DNA of 64,000 nt. Source: Undibacterium cyanobacteriorum. GTDB taxonomy: Bacteria; Pseudomonadota; Gammaproteobacteria; Burkholderiales; Burkholderiaceae_D. The translations under genes were made by a program, and so were the position numbers. Positions 8,830-17,930 of this stretch are shown here, piece by piece. How positions within the stretch are numbered: the stretch's first letter is position 1; the number at the start of each line of letters is the position of its first letter. Where the stretch lies: assembly GCF_031326225.1 (NCBI RefSeq), contig NZ_CP133720.1, forward strand, positions 3,782,001 through 3,846,000, written 5' to 3'. The notes under the pieces were generated by a model. That model was not told the origin of the DNA. It saw nothing but the letters and a program-made list of their open reading frames with translations, and searched no databases.

Positions 8830-9600
8830 TCACAAGAGATTAGCAAGCGCGACGTAGTGCTCTAATGGAATCGCTTCTGCGCGCAGTTGTGGATCGATTC
8901 CAACCTCTTGCAATTGCTGTTCGGTGAACATGCCCGACAAACAGTTGCGGATGGTCTTGCGACGTTGAGAAAAGGCTTTAGTGACGACTTGTTCCAACTT
9001 TTCCAGCTCACATGGCAATTTCTCTTTTTTCGGAATCATACGCACAATGGCGGAGTCCACTTTCGGCGGTGGGTCGAAAGCCGTTGGAGGAACGATGAAC
9101 ATTAACTCCATGTGATAACGCCATTGCAGCATGACGGACAAACGACCATATTCCTTGCCGCCAGGTTCGGCCACCATGCGCTCCACCACTTCTTTCTGCA
9201 GCATGAAATGTTGATCTTCAACTTGCTCGGCATAGGTCGCCAAGTGGAACAACAGAGGACTGGAAATGTTATATGGCAGATTGCCGACGATGCGTAATTT
9301 TTTGCCTTCTGCAACGGGCAAGGTCGCAAAATCAAATTGCAGGGCATCGCCTTCGTGAATAATCAAACGCTGTGGATCAAAGCCTTTTTTGAGGCGCGCC
9401 ACCAAGTCACGATCGAGTTCAACCACATGCAATTGATCGAGACCTTCCAATAACAAACGTGTCATCGCCGCTAAGCCTGGCCCGATCTCGACCATGCTCT
9501 CACCCTTTTTGGGATTGATACAGGAAATGATGTCGTTCAGAACCTGTTGATCCGTGAGGAAGTTCTGACCAAAGCGTTTACGGGCAATATGTTGTTTCAT
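8830..9600 (-). CDS. rsmA: 16S rRNA (adenine1518-N6/adenine1519-N6)-dimethyltransferase
   Basis: Dimethylates two adjacent adenines in the 3' hairpin of 16S rRNA during 30S maturation. The chosen start MKQHIARKRFGQNFL matches the canonical N terminus and gives 256 residues; an upstream in-frame start would add ten residues. SAM motif I is VEIGPGLAAMT (about 46-56) and catalytic motif IV is NLPYNISSPLLFH. The C-terminal helical domain contains FSQRRKTIRNCL. It is the last gene of the leftward lptD-surA-pdxA-rsmA set, 238 nt after pdxA. Confidence 0.96.
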   Translation of the reverse strand: MKQHIARKRFGQNFLTDQQVLNDIISCINPKKGESMVEIGPGLAAMTRLLLEGLDQLHVVELDRDLVARLKKGFDPQRLIIHEGDALQFDFATLPVAEGKKLRIVGNLPYNISSPLLFHLATYAEQVEDQHFMLQKEVVERMVAEPGGKEYGRLSVMLQWRYHMELMFIVPPTAFDPPPKVDSAIVRMIPKKEKLPCELEKLEQVVTKAFSQRRKTIRNCLSGMFTEQQLQEVGIDPQLRAEAIPLEHYVALANLL

Positions 9601-9838
9601 GTGTCTTATCTTTACTAAAGCATCGGGCAAACTTTGCGGCAGGCTAGCCTCGTTGTTGAGTCTAATGATGAAGCCTAATTTTGGAGCCTATTTACGGAGC
9701 CTAATTACTGCGCCTCTTGCTGCACTGTTTGATCACCGATGGGGTACGGTACTACGTTTGTATTTATATTTAATGAGGCGACTCGCTGACGCGCCCCTTC
9801 CGCAGCAAACTTGTCTTAGCTGAATTAACTTGGCTGAC

Positions 9839-10891
9839 TTAACTTGCTTGAATTAAGGCCGCTTGACGTTTCACCATATCGGCGGCCATTCGCATTGCGA
9901 CTTTCATGCTACCTGCGTCAGCGAGACCCGTCCCTAACTTTGCTAAATCGAGCGCGGTGCCATGATCAACCGACGTACGTATTAAAGGCAAACCCAAGGT
10001 GACGTTCACACCAAGTCCAAAACTCGCATGCTTTAACACCGACAAACCTTGGTCGTGATACATCGCCAACACACAGTCCGCATCTTTCAAATATTTATGC
10101 TGGAACAGTGTGTCCGCCGGAAATGCACCCCGTACATCCATACCCAAGGCACGTGCCTGTTGAATAACAGGATTGATCACGTCGATTTCTTCACGCCCCA
10201 AATAACCATTTTCGCCAGCGTGCGGATTGAGGCCCGTCACGAATATACGTGGTTTGGCGATACCAAACTTTTGGCGTAAATCTTGATCGATGATCTGCAA
10301 AGTCGTCAACAGCGCATCGAATTGAATCGCATCAGCGACCTCACGCAAAGGCAAATGCGTGGTCGCTAAGGCAACGCGTAAGGGGTGCAGCAAGGCTTGA
10401 TTTGCCTCACAAGCCAACATCATCACCACTTGCTTCGTCTGCGTTTTTTCTGCGAGATACTCGGTGTGACCGGTAAATGCTACGCCAGCATCATTGATCG
10501 TGCTTTTTTGCAGTGGCGCGGTGACCATGGCATCGCACCAATCCTGTTCGATAGACTCTATCGCCAAATCTAAGGTCTGCAATACCGCACGTCCATTGCG
10601 CGCATCTAATTGGCCCGGCACGACATGCGCATTGAGTGGGCAGTCAATGACAGTGATTTGATCCTTGCCACATCCGGGTAAGCCATTGTTTCGGAGCGCT
10701 TGCTGCGAGATACCCATCAAGCGGATGTCGCGGTCTAGCTCTTGCGCTAACATGGCGAGATAAGCCGCGTCCCCCATTAAGACGGGACGCATCTCATGCC
10801 GTAGCGCCCACGCCGCCAATAAGGAAATTTCAGGTCCTATACCAGCGGGTTCACCGACTGTAATAGCGATGACGGGCGTCGATCCAGCCAT
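9839..10891 (-). CDS. pdxA: 4-hydroxythreonine-4-phosphate dehydrogenase
   Basis: NAD-dependent oxidative decarboxylation in the DXP-dependent pathway to pyridoxal phosphate. At 350 residues it is slightly longer than E. coli PdxA (329). GEPAGIGPEI opens the protein. The three metal-binding histidines lie in TGHTEYLAEKT, GLNPHAGENGYLGREE and MYHDQGLSVLKH. Its ATG shares one base with the surA stop codon (TAATG), indicating translational coupling, an arrangement conserved in many proteobacteria. Confidence 0.97.
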   Translation of the reverse strand: MAGSTPVIAITVGEPAGIGPEISLLAAWALRHEMRPVLMGDAAYLAMLAQELDRDIRLMGISQQALRNNGLPGCGKDQITVIDCPLNAHVVPGQLDARNGRAVLQTLDLAIESIEQDWCDAMVTAPLQKSTINDAGVAFTGHTEYLAEKTQTKQVVMMLACEANQALLHPLRVALATTHLPLREVADAIQFDALLTTLQIIDQDLRQKFGIAKPRIFVTGLNPHAGENGYLGREEIDVINPVIQQARALGMDVRGAFPADTLFQHKYLKDADCVLAMYHDQGLSVLKHASFGLGVNVTLGLPLIRTSVDHGTALDLAKLGTGLADAGSMKVAMRMAADMVKRQAALIQAS

Positions 10892-12309
10892 TATTTATTT
10901 TCCGTACGGAACTCCACATAACCGCGATCACGCAATTGACGCAACCAGCTTTGCACTGCCTCATCGGATTTGCGAGCGCGCACAGCTTGACGTGCTTTCG
11001 AACGTTTCTTCTCGATCGAATCTTCAGTCTGTTTGCGTTCAGTCACTTGAATGATATGGAAACCCAACTGTGTTTCGACCGGATCACTGACTTCATTGAT
11101 CGCCAATTTGTTCATCGCGGCTTCGAACTCTGGCGAAGTATCACCTGGATAAACCCAACCCAACTCACCACCTTTAGCAGCGGATGTATCGATGGAATTG
11201 GTCTTTGCCAATTCTTCGAAAGTCGCTGTTTTATTCATGATTTTCGATTTGAGCTCGGCCAAAGTCGCTTTCACTTGAGCCGCTGTCATCATTTGCGATG
11301 GACGCATCAAGATATGACGCACGTTCGATTGTGTACCCGCCAAATCAACGACAGGCGCGGCGTCACGCTTACCCAACAATTTCAAAATATGAAAACCGTT
11401 CGGGCTACGGATAATTTCGGTAAAGCCACCGACGAATGGAATCTTATTCACGGCTTCCATGAACAATGGCGGAATCTTGTCTTGTTCGCGGTAACCCACT
11501 TCGCCACCTTTCATCGCTTCGACGGAATCCGAGTAAGTCGCCGCCAATTTCGCGAAGTCCTCACCAATACGCATGCGTTTAAAAACTTCTTGCGCACGAG
11601 CTTGTCGTTGTGCGATCACTTCGGCAGAGGCATTTTCAGGAATACGAACCATGATGTGACCGAGGTTATATTCTTGATTCTTATTCGGTGCGATGGCTTC
11701 CGCAGCAAGGAAGTTGTCGATTTCGAGTTCAGAAACTTGGATCTTGCTATCGACTTCGCGCTCACGCACACGTTGCATCAAAATTTCATCGCGAATGTCT
11801 TCGCGGAATTGTGCAAATGGCGTACCTTCACGTTCCACTTGATTACGCAATTCTTGCAAAGTCATTTTGTTGGACTCTGCCATACGTTGCAAAGAACGAT
11901 CCAACATGACATCGTCGACGCGCATGCCCTGCTCTTTCGCCAATTGAATTTGTAGGCGATCAGTAATCATGCGCTCCAAAACTTGTTTTTGGATTTCTGA
12001 GCGATCTGGTGGAGTTGTGCCTTGCGCGCGCAAACCACGCTCGATTGTGTTGATACGATCATTCAATTCGAGGTTGGTAATCGCTTCATCGCCTACCACG
12101 ACTGCAATCCCGTTCACAGAAACTGGTTTGCTTGACTTCTTAGCACTCGGCTTCAGCGGTGTCACTTCTTGGAGTGGTGCAACCGGCGAACTATTCTGAG
12201 CAGCCGCATAATTGGCCACGAAATTACTCATTAAAAGGCTCAATAACGCAGAGGAAATACCGACGGAAACAGCACGCTTCGATTGATTCATTTGCAAAAA
12301 GTGTCGCAT
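10891..12309 (-). CDS. surA: Periplasmic chaperone / peptidyl-prolyl isomerase SurA
   Basis: Escorts unfolded outer-membrane proteins, including LptD, through the periplasm. The N-terminal signal (SVGISSALLSLLMSNFVANY... AAAQ) is followed by the SurA N domain and two parvulin domains: PPIase 1 at about residues 200-300 (GEDFAKLAATYSDS, GEVGYREQDKIPP) and PPIase 2 at about 325-425 (RHILMRPSQM, GGELGWVYPGDTSPEF). I prefer the ATG at 12,309 (MRHFLQMNQSKRA) because GGATGACT precedes it. An ATG six codons downstream and a longer frame upstream are alternatives. The stop overlaps the pdxA start. Confidence 0.95.
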   Translation of the reverse strand: MRHFLQMNQSKRAVSVGISSALLSLLMSNFVANYAAAQNSSPVAPLQEVTPLKPSAKKSSKPVSVNGIAVVVGDEAITNLELNDRINTIERGLRAQGTTPPDRSEIQKQVLERMITDRLQIQLAKEQGMRVDDVMLDRSLQRMAESNKMTLQELRNQVEREGTPFAQFREDIRDEILMQRVREREVDSKIQVSELEIDNFLAAEAIAPNKNQEYNLGHIMVRIPENASAEVIAQRQARAQEVFKRMRIGEDFAKLAATYSDSVEAMKGGEVGYREQDKIPPLFMEAVNKIPFVGGFTEIIRSPNGFHILKLLGKRDAAPVVDLAGTQSNVRHILMRPSQMMTAAQVKATLAELKSKIMNKTATFEELAKTNSIDTSAAKGGELGWVYPGDTSPEFEAAMNKLAINEVSDPVETQLGFHIIQVTERKQTEDSIEKKRSKARQAVRARKSDEAVQSWLRQLRDRGYVEFRTENK

Positions 12310-12562
12310 AGTCATCCAAAAATCCACAAAGATAGAAGCCGAAGCCTTATCAAAATAAAATGTGAAAAGCACCAAAAAGCTGGTTTTTCACGCAATCCGC
12401 TCCGTCAAAATTTGACGAAAGCTGCAATATACACGGATATCCAAGAAGCGCAAAACCGAGCTAGAGAGCATTTACCCTGCCTGGTTCTTCTAAGCAATTC
12501 TTCGATCTCCGTGGTGTTCCTTCTTACCGATCAATTTACTACTTATTTACTACTTATTCCGC

Positions 12563-14893
12563 TCATTCATTATCGCTACTCGGGCGATATCCTGAAATGG
12601 ACTTCTTCAAGGTTTCCACTGGGTTCGAGCCGAAACCCAAACGCGCCAAACCGGTCAATTCCAACTGAATTGCAAAACCAGAGTTATTGTTCAAGCGTGT
12701 CGTCGCAAAACGATGCGCTACAAAACGTAAAGCCCAGCAATCGGCACGATATTCCAAGCCAGCCAATCCTTCGACCAACTTGCGATTCAACAGAGAATAG
12801 TTACTCTTACCAACCGCATACCAGCGATACGATATTGGCCATTGCCCCGACACTTCGATCTGCTTTAAAACATCACGCTGGAATTGATACTGCAAGTTCA
12901 GCAGTTTTTTCTCAGCGGGTTCCCAATGAATACCGTAACTTGAACGCACTGATTGTCGATCACTCTGACTTACTTGCAAGGCGGCCTCAGCACTCAAACT
13001 TGACGACAATTGCCCGCTCCCCGCAATCAAGATATCGGAACGGCTTGGATTCGTCTTACCATCCAGGCTCACGCGCTGGGTATTGAAATAAAAGCGCTGT
13101 CCCAATGCAAACTTGAAGCGTTCGATACCATCTTCTTCGAGGAAGCGCGACACCAAACCTGCGGTGACTTGATTCGAATCGCCAATGCGATCGTGTCCGG
13201 TAAACCGATTCTCACTAAAAATCTGGGCGAAATTAAAGTCAGCCGCTGCAGTATCAAACAAAGGCAGCTTACTTTGATCTCGATACGGCGTATTCACGTA
13301 GAACAAACGCGGTTCCAAAGTTTGCACCATGGATTTGCCAAAAAACTTAGTCGCTCTCTCGAACACCACGCCTGTATCTAAAGACACGCTCGGCACCGAA
13401 CGTTGATAGCTCGAAGTGAGGCTAGTTGTTGGATCTTCTAACTGATACTGCGTGGCATGGAAGGACATCTTCGGCACCACGAAAAATGCAGGCTGTATCC
13501 ACGGCAAAGAGACTTGAGGATTGATCACCGCACGATTACCGCGAATGAAACTCGGGTGCCAAAAACGCGTAGCCATCGCATCAACCGACCAGTCGAAGCC
13601 CATCACATCGTTTTGTCCCGCATGAAAACTCAACTGCGGCAGACGTTCGTAGGGCAAGGTAATGGGTGCGGTTGGATCTTGCAATACTTGATAGCTGGTA
13701 GAACGCAAAGAGGCATTCCAAATGCCACCGTAGTAATCTAATCCAACTTCGCGCAGTAACAAGCGCTGCGCGGTTTTGGTGGTTGAGTTGGAGAAATCGG
13801 CTGGATAATCATTGTCAGAGGCGCGATTCAAGTTCCACGAGAATACCGCTTGCGGACTCAATTTTTGTGTATGCGTCGAATTGATCGCATAACGCGTGGT
13901 TTCGGTCAATTTATCGGAGATCCCTTCAATAGCCGTTTCACCGAGATAGGTTTCACCGAGGTAGCGTCCTTCGAGGCCAAGTTGTAAGCCACGTCGCGCA
14001 ATCATCTTAGGTCGCACCGTCAAATCACGATTCGGTGCGATATTGAAGTAATAAGGCAGACCAAATTCAACACCGCCCTTGTTCGAGTGCCCCACAATCG
14101 GCGGCAACAAGCCTGAATGACGCGCGCCAGATAAAGGAAAACTAAAATCTAACCACGACGGGGTCGCGATAATCGGCACCCCTTTGAAATACAGCACTGA
14201 TTTTCCAGCGACGCCGGTATCGAGGCCCGTATCTAAATTCAACGTGTCGGCCTTAAGGTACCAATCAGGGTCCAAACCTTGGCAAGTACTATAGGTGCCG
14301 TTGGTAATGGTGGAACGCTCTTCGCCAGCGAAATCGATACGCTCGGCTTTTCCCTGTCCGTTGTTACGAGCCAGATAGTAGGTCGGCTTCGTGACGTAGC
14401 CCACCCCAGTTTCCATCACATAACGCAGCAATTGTCCGGTGTAACAATCTTCGCCACGGGTCAATTGAATATTGCCTGAGGCTTCCACCTTGTCTTCAGT
14501 TTGCTGATAACTTGCACGATCTGCCGTTAACTTGGTCTCTCCACGCAGCACTTCGACTTGATCTTGCAATTCAATCAATTGCTCGGGTTGACCTGAAATA
14601 GTCAGCGCCTTTATCAACGTCGGAATGGTCGATGGATCAGCCGCTTTAGCGGGGGCTTGCTTCTTTTTATTGCCCGAAGAAAGTGTTTTACTGACTTTTA
14701 GAGGATCTTGCTCACTCGCATTCGCAGGCTCTTGCTTCATCAGCGACTCTTGCGCCGATACGGAAGCAAAGGCTGAACAGAATAAACCTGCCAAAACCGT
14801 TTTTGCAAACATAGGAAACCTGGCCGCTGAATGCGATAATACGGGTTTTACTGGATGTCGCTGCAAACGCATGTCGTAATCGGTGAATGGCAT
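12563..14893 (-). CDS. lptD: LPS-assembly protein LptD
   Basis: Outer-membrane beta-barrel that with LptE inserts lipopolysaccharide into the outer leaflet. The protein has 776 residues. A secretion signal (MFAKTVLAGLFCSAFASVSA) begins about 28 residues in, so the true start may be internal. The OstA/LptA-like jellyroll covers about residues 90-210 (IELQDQVEVLRGETKLTADR, with cysteines at DCYTGQ and YSTCQG), then the barrel domain (WLDFSFPLSGARHSGLLPP). The tail has one cysteine (YRADCWALRF) where E. coli has an adjacent pair. First gene of the operon with surA, pdxA and rsmA, divergent from amgK. Confidence 0.95.
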   Translation of the reverse strand: MPFTDYDMRLQRHPVKPVLSHSAARFPMFAKTVLAGLFCSAFASVSAQESLMKQEPANASEQDPLKVSKTLSSGNKKKQAPAKAADPSTIPTLIKALTISGQPEQLIELQDQVEVLRGETKLTADRASYQQTEDKVEASGNIQLTRGEDCYTGQLLRYVMETGVGYVTKPTYYLARNNGQGKAERIDFAGEERSTITNGTYSTCQGLDPDWYLKADTLNLDTGLDTGVAGKSVLYFKGVPIIATPSWLDFSFPLSGARHSGLLPPIVGHSNKGGVEFGLPYYFNIAPNRDLTVRPKMIARRGLQLGLEGRYLGETYLGETAIEGISDKLTETTRYAINSTHTQKLSPQAVFSWNLNRASDNDYPADFSNSTTKTAQRLLLREVGLDYYGGIWNASLRSTSYQVLQDPTAPITLPYERLPQLSFHAGQNDVMGFDWSVDAMATRFWHPSFIRGNRAVINPQVSLPWIQPAFFVVPKMSFHATQYQLEDPTTSLTSSYQRSVPSVSLDTGVVFERATKFFGKSMVQTLEPRLFYVNTPYRDQSKLPLFDTAAADFNFAQIFSENRFTGHDRIGDSNQVTAGLVSRFLEEDGIERFKFALGQRFYFNTQRVSLDGKTNPSRSDILIAGSGQLSSSLSAEAALQVSQSDRQSVRSSYGIHWEPAEKKLLNLQYQFQRDVLKQIEVSGQWPISYRWYAVGKSNYSLLNRKLVEGLAGLEYRADCWALRFVAHRFATTRLNNNSGFAIQLELTGLARLGFGSNPVETLKKSISGYRPSSDNE

Positions 14894-15188
14894 TTCGAAG
14901 TAATTGTTAGGGACGCAATAAGCGCAATAGCGACAAGCTTGAGCGAGTAAGTGAGTACTTCAAATCCGAAGTTTCGAACCAGAGTTCCGAACCAGGGTTT
15001 CTAAGCTCAGGTTCAAAACTGAAGTTCTTGCTCCGCGCTCAGTTTGCTTTGCAAAAACGCTTATTATAGGCGGAAACACCCTGATGGTTGAGTAACAATG
15101 CCGTTCTGCTATGCGATTCTCGCCTTTCCCGACGACCGTGCAAAAACTGCAATAACGACACAACTTCACTGCTTTTGATGGAATTATT
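14894..15188. other. Divergent intergenic region lptD / amgK
   Basis: A 295-nt gap from which lptD and amgK are transcribed apart, so promoters for both must lie here. It includes a short inverted pair of AGTTTCGAACCAGAG / GAACCAGGGTTTC-type segments at about 14,970-15,005. I cannot place a confident -35/-10 pair on either strand. Confidence 0.4.
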
Positions 15189-16232
15189 ATGTCTGACCTC
15201 AACAATCTCACGCCTAGCAATGACGATCAACGCTTAGTCGCCCTCAAGCAATGGCTACACACATTGGATAGCACCAAACTGGACTTGCAAAGCATGCGTC
15301 CCGCCTCCGCCGATGCCAGCTTCCGCCGTTACTTCCGCATCAATGCTACCGATACAGACAGCACTTACATCGTCATGGATGCGCCGCAACCGGCAGAGGA
15401 TGTCAAACCTTTCATCAAGGTCGCAGAACTTTTTCAATCTCTGCATTTAACAGTACCGCAAGTACTGGCAAAGGAGATTGATCAGGGATTTCTGTTATTG
15501 ACGGATCTCGGCACCACCATGTATTCGCACGTGCTCAATAATGACACCGCACATAAACTCTACATGGATGCGATCGACTCCTTGGTCTTAATGCAATCGC
15601 AAAGCCAAGCCGATGTCTTGCCCGAATATGATCGCGCTTTCATGCAGCGCGAATTGATGATCTTCCCCGAATGGTATATCACCAAACATCGTGGCTACAC
15701 TTTAAATGACACGCAAACGGCTAGCTTGAATAAAGTCTTCGACGCGATCTTGGCCAACGTGATGGCGCAGCCGCAAGTGTTCGTGCATCGTGATTACCAC
15801 TCACGCAATCTAATGTTGATGGACAAAGGCAATCCGGGCATCCTCGATTTCCAAGGTGCTTTGTACGGACCGTTGACGTATGACTTGGTCTCGCTGTTGC
15901 GCGACGCCTATGTGCAATGGGATGAAGAAATGGTGCTCGATTGGGCCATTCGTTACTGGGAAAAAGCCAAAAAAGCGGGCTTGCCAGTCGCCCCCGATAT
16001 CGACAGCTTCTACCGTGATTTCGAATACATGGGCTTGCAGCGCCATCTGAAAATCCTCGGCATCTTCGCCCGCCTCGCCCACCGCGATGGCAAGCCGCAC
16101 TATCTCGACGACATTCCAACCGTGATGGATTACGTACGCAAAACAGCGAATCGCTATAGCGAATTAATTCCACTGTTGCGTTTGCTCGATGTGATCGAAG
16201 ATAGCGCGCCGCAGTTTGGTTATACGTTCTGA
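15189..16232 (+). CDS. amgK: N-acetylmuramate/N-acetylglucosamine kinase AmgK
   Basis: An APH-fold sugar kinase that phosphorylates the anomeric position of MurNAc (and GlcNAc) in the recycling route bypassing de novo UDP-MurNAc synthesis. The 347 residues show the catalytic loop VHRDYHSRNLMLM (about 199-211) and the metal-binding LDFQGALYGPLTYDLVSLLRD region. The link to lptD-surA-pdxA-rsmA on the opposite strand and to murU downstream is the arrangement known from Pseudomonas. An unknown gene separates it from murU here. Confidence 0.92.
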   Translation: MSDLNNLTPSNDDQRLVALKQWLHTLDSTKLDLQSMRPASADASFRRYFRINATDTDSTYIVMDAPQPAEDVKPFIKVAELFQSLHLTVPQVLAKEIDQGFLLLTDLGTTMYSHVLNNDTAHKLYMDAIDSLVLMQSQSQADVLPEYDRAFMQRELMIFPEWYITKHRGYTLNDTQTASLNKVFDAILANVMAQPQVFVHRDYHSRNLMLMDKGNPGILDFQGALYGPLTYDLVSLLRDAYVQWDEEMVLDWAIRYWEKAKKAGLPVAPDIDSFYRDFEYMGLQRHLKILGIFARLAHRDGKPHYLDDIPTVMDYVRKTANRYSELIPLLRLLDVIEDSAPQFGYTF

Positions 16233-16262
16233 TTCAAGACCACCTTGGCCAAGCAAACGCAC

Positions 16263-16988
16263 ATGGAAGCGAACAGCCTCAACCCGACTCTGTCGGAACT
16301 CTTACGTGGACACAATGTAGCGCACGAAGAGTCAGGCGGATGGCTGGCTCCGTATGGCCAATTGCCGGCAATCCGCGCTAACTGGTACCCCAAAGACGGC
16401 AGTGGCGTTCTTCAAATCGACGTACTTTTACAAGACAAGCGTATCATCGAAGAATGCTTTGCTGGCTTTGGAGAAGGCGAACGCGCAATCGCGGATGCCT
16501 TCCAAAACTTCTGCGTCAATTCTTTCCACGTGATGTTGGCGGCCTTCTGGAACATCAAAGATGAGAATCAGGTCACCATCGAAGCTTGGGAAATAGGCGC
16601 GAAACACTATACCGCCTACATCGGCAATTTTGGTCGCAGATGTATCGATGACTGCCCTCCTGAACCGCCGACACAGCTGTTTATGGAGTGGGAAAACGCC
16701 ATCAAATCTGAGGTCGCCCAAGAAAAGATGCAGGATACATCCTGGTTCAGATTTTATTTCGGAGACATACGCGGTGATCAAATCTTTGAGGCACTCAAAG
16801 AAAATCAGGTGTGGGGCGCTGGTTTAACCGCTCTCAAATCGATGCACTGGGAAAAGTCGCAAGAATTTTATAGTGTGCGCAATTTCATGATCTTAAAGGA
16901 ACGCGTCAGTGAGAGGCCGGGAACGATTAAGAGATTTTTGTCGTCATTATCGTCCGGCTTCAGGCACAAATTCGGACACCAACAGTGA
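16263..16988 (+). CDS. Unknown protein between amgK and murU (DUF6348-like?)
   Basis: About 241 residues from the ATG (MEANSLNPTLSELL); an in-frame TTG 18 nt upstream is an alternative and neither has a clear Shine-Dalgarno site. The protein appears soluble and cytoplasmic, without a signal or membrane span, with many aromatic residues (FHVMLAAFWNIKDENQV, WFRFYFGDIRG). From memory it resembles uncharacterised proteins grouped as DUF6348, but I cannot verify this. It starts about 30 nt after amgK and ends 34 nt before murU, all on one strand, so it is likely co-transcribed with both. Confidence 0.7.
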   Translation: MEANSLNPTLSELLRGHNVAHEESGGWLAPYGQLPAIRANWYPKDGSGVLQIDVLLQDKRIIEECFAGFGEGERAIADAFQNFCVNSFHVMLAAFWNIKDENQVTIEAWEIGAKHYTAYIGNFGRRCIDDCPPEPPTQLFMEWENAIKSEVAQEKMQDTSWFRFYFGDIRGDQIFEALKENQVWGAGLTALKSMHWEKSQEFYSVRNFMILKERVSERPGTIKRFLSSLSSGFRHKFGHQQ

Positions 16989-17022
16989 ATTTTAAAAATA
17001 CAGAAAAAACGAGAACCCCAAC

Positions 17023-17769
17023 ATGAAAGCAATGATATTGGCTGCTGGTCGTGGCGAGCGTATGCGTCCTTTGACTGACACTTGCCCGAAGCCGCTCCTC
17101 AAAGTGCGTGGTCGTCCTTTGATCGTTTGGCACATTTTAAATTTAGTGAAGGCGGGCTTCATTGAGATCGTCATCAATCATGCGCACCTCGGCCAGATGA
17201 TTGAAGACACGCTCGGTGATGGCAGTAAGTATGGCGCAAAGATTAGTTATTCCGCGGAAGGCACCGCCTTAGAAACCGCTGGCGGTATCGCCAAAGCCTT
17301 GCCACTACTTTCGCCGAATGGTGTTGATCCATTTTTGGTTGTGTCGGGTGACATTTACATTCCGCACTTTAATTTTGCGGATTGCCGCGGCGTGCTCGAG
17401 GACAATGATATGTGGGGCAATCCACATCCTTTGGATAAGCGCGATGTGGCATGGCTGTATATGGTCAAGAATCCTGATTTTCATCCACAAGGCGATTTTG
17501 TCTTGAACTTGATGGGTCTCAAGAACAAGAGTTCTGAGAAAGAAAGCAGCGCGACGTTTGCGAATATTGGCGTGTATCGTCCCGAATTGTTTAAAGACAT
17601 AACGCCAGGCACCCACGCGAAACTCGGCCCGCTCTTGCGTGACTTGGCCGATCGTGGGCAGCTTGGTGGTGAACTTTATCGCGGCGAATGGCATAACCTC
17701 GGCACGCCAGATCAATTGGCGGCATTGAATGCGCCTTTGCGTGCCGCGCCATCGAATACCGCACATTGA
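17023..17769 (+). CDS. murU: N-acetylmuramate alpha-1-phosphate uridylyltransferase MurU
   Basis: Transfers UMP to MurNAc-1-phosphate to give UDP-MurNAc, completing the recycling step started by AmgK. The 248-residue nucleotidyltransferase opens with MKAMILAAGRGERMRPLT (residues 1-18) and the substrate lysine region CPKPLLKVRGRPL. The metal-binding acidic site lies in VVSGDIY. The ending EWHNLGTPDQLAALN is typical of the family. Same strand as amgK with one unknown gene between them. Confidence 0.93.
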   Translation: MKAMILAAGRGERMRPLTDTCPKPLLKVRGRPLIVWHILNLVKAGFIEIVINHAHLGQMIEDTLGDGSKYGAKISYSAEGTALETAGGIAKALPLLSPNGVDPFLVVSGDIYIPHFNFADCRGVLEDNDMWGNPHPLDKRDVAWLYMVKNPDFHPQGDFVLNLMGLKNKSSEKESSATFANIGVYRPELFKDITPGTHAKLGPLLRDLADRGQLGGELYRGEWHNLGTPDQLAALNAPLRAAPSNTAH

Positions 17770-17930
17770 TCGTACATAAAGGAACGCAATACTGCGGCGA
17801 TTAATCATCCACTAGGCTATTTTGCGAGACATCAAAGGATGACCGCAAAACTTCCTTACAATGCACAGACTAACTTAGGCATACTGTCTTCGCAAAATAG
17901 GTTCACTATAAACGCGTGCTAACAAAAAAT

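Noticed and set aside
10936..11955. Long plus-strand open frame of 339 codons opposite surA
   Set aside because: Antisense shadow of a certain gene; its translation is rich in Phe, His and Arg and shows no domain.
12283..13086. Plus-strand open frame of 267 codons across the surA-lptD junction
   Set aside because: Overlaps two certain genes on the other strand and has no recognisable motif.
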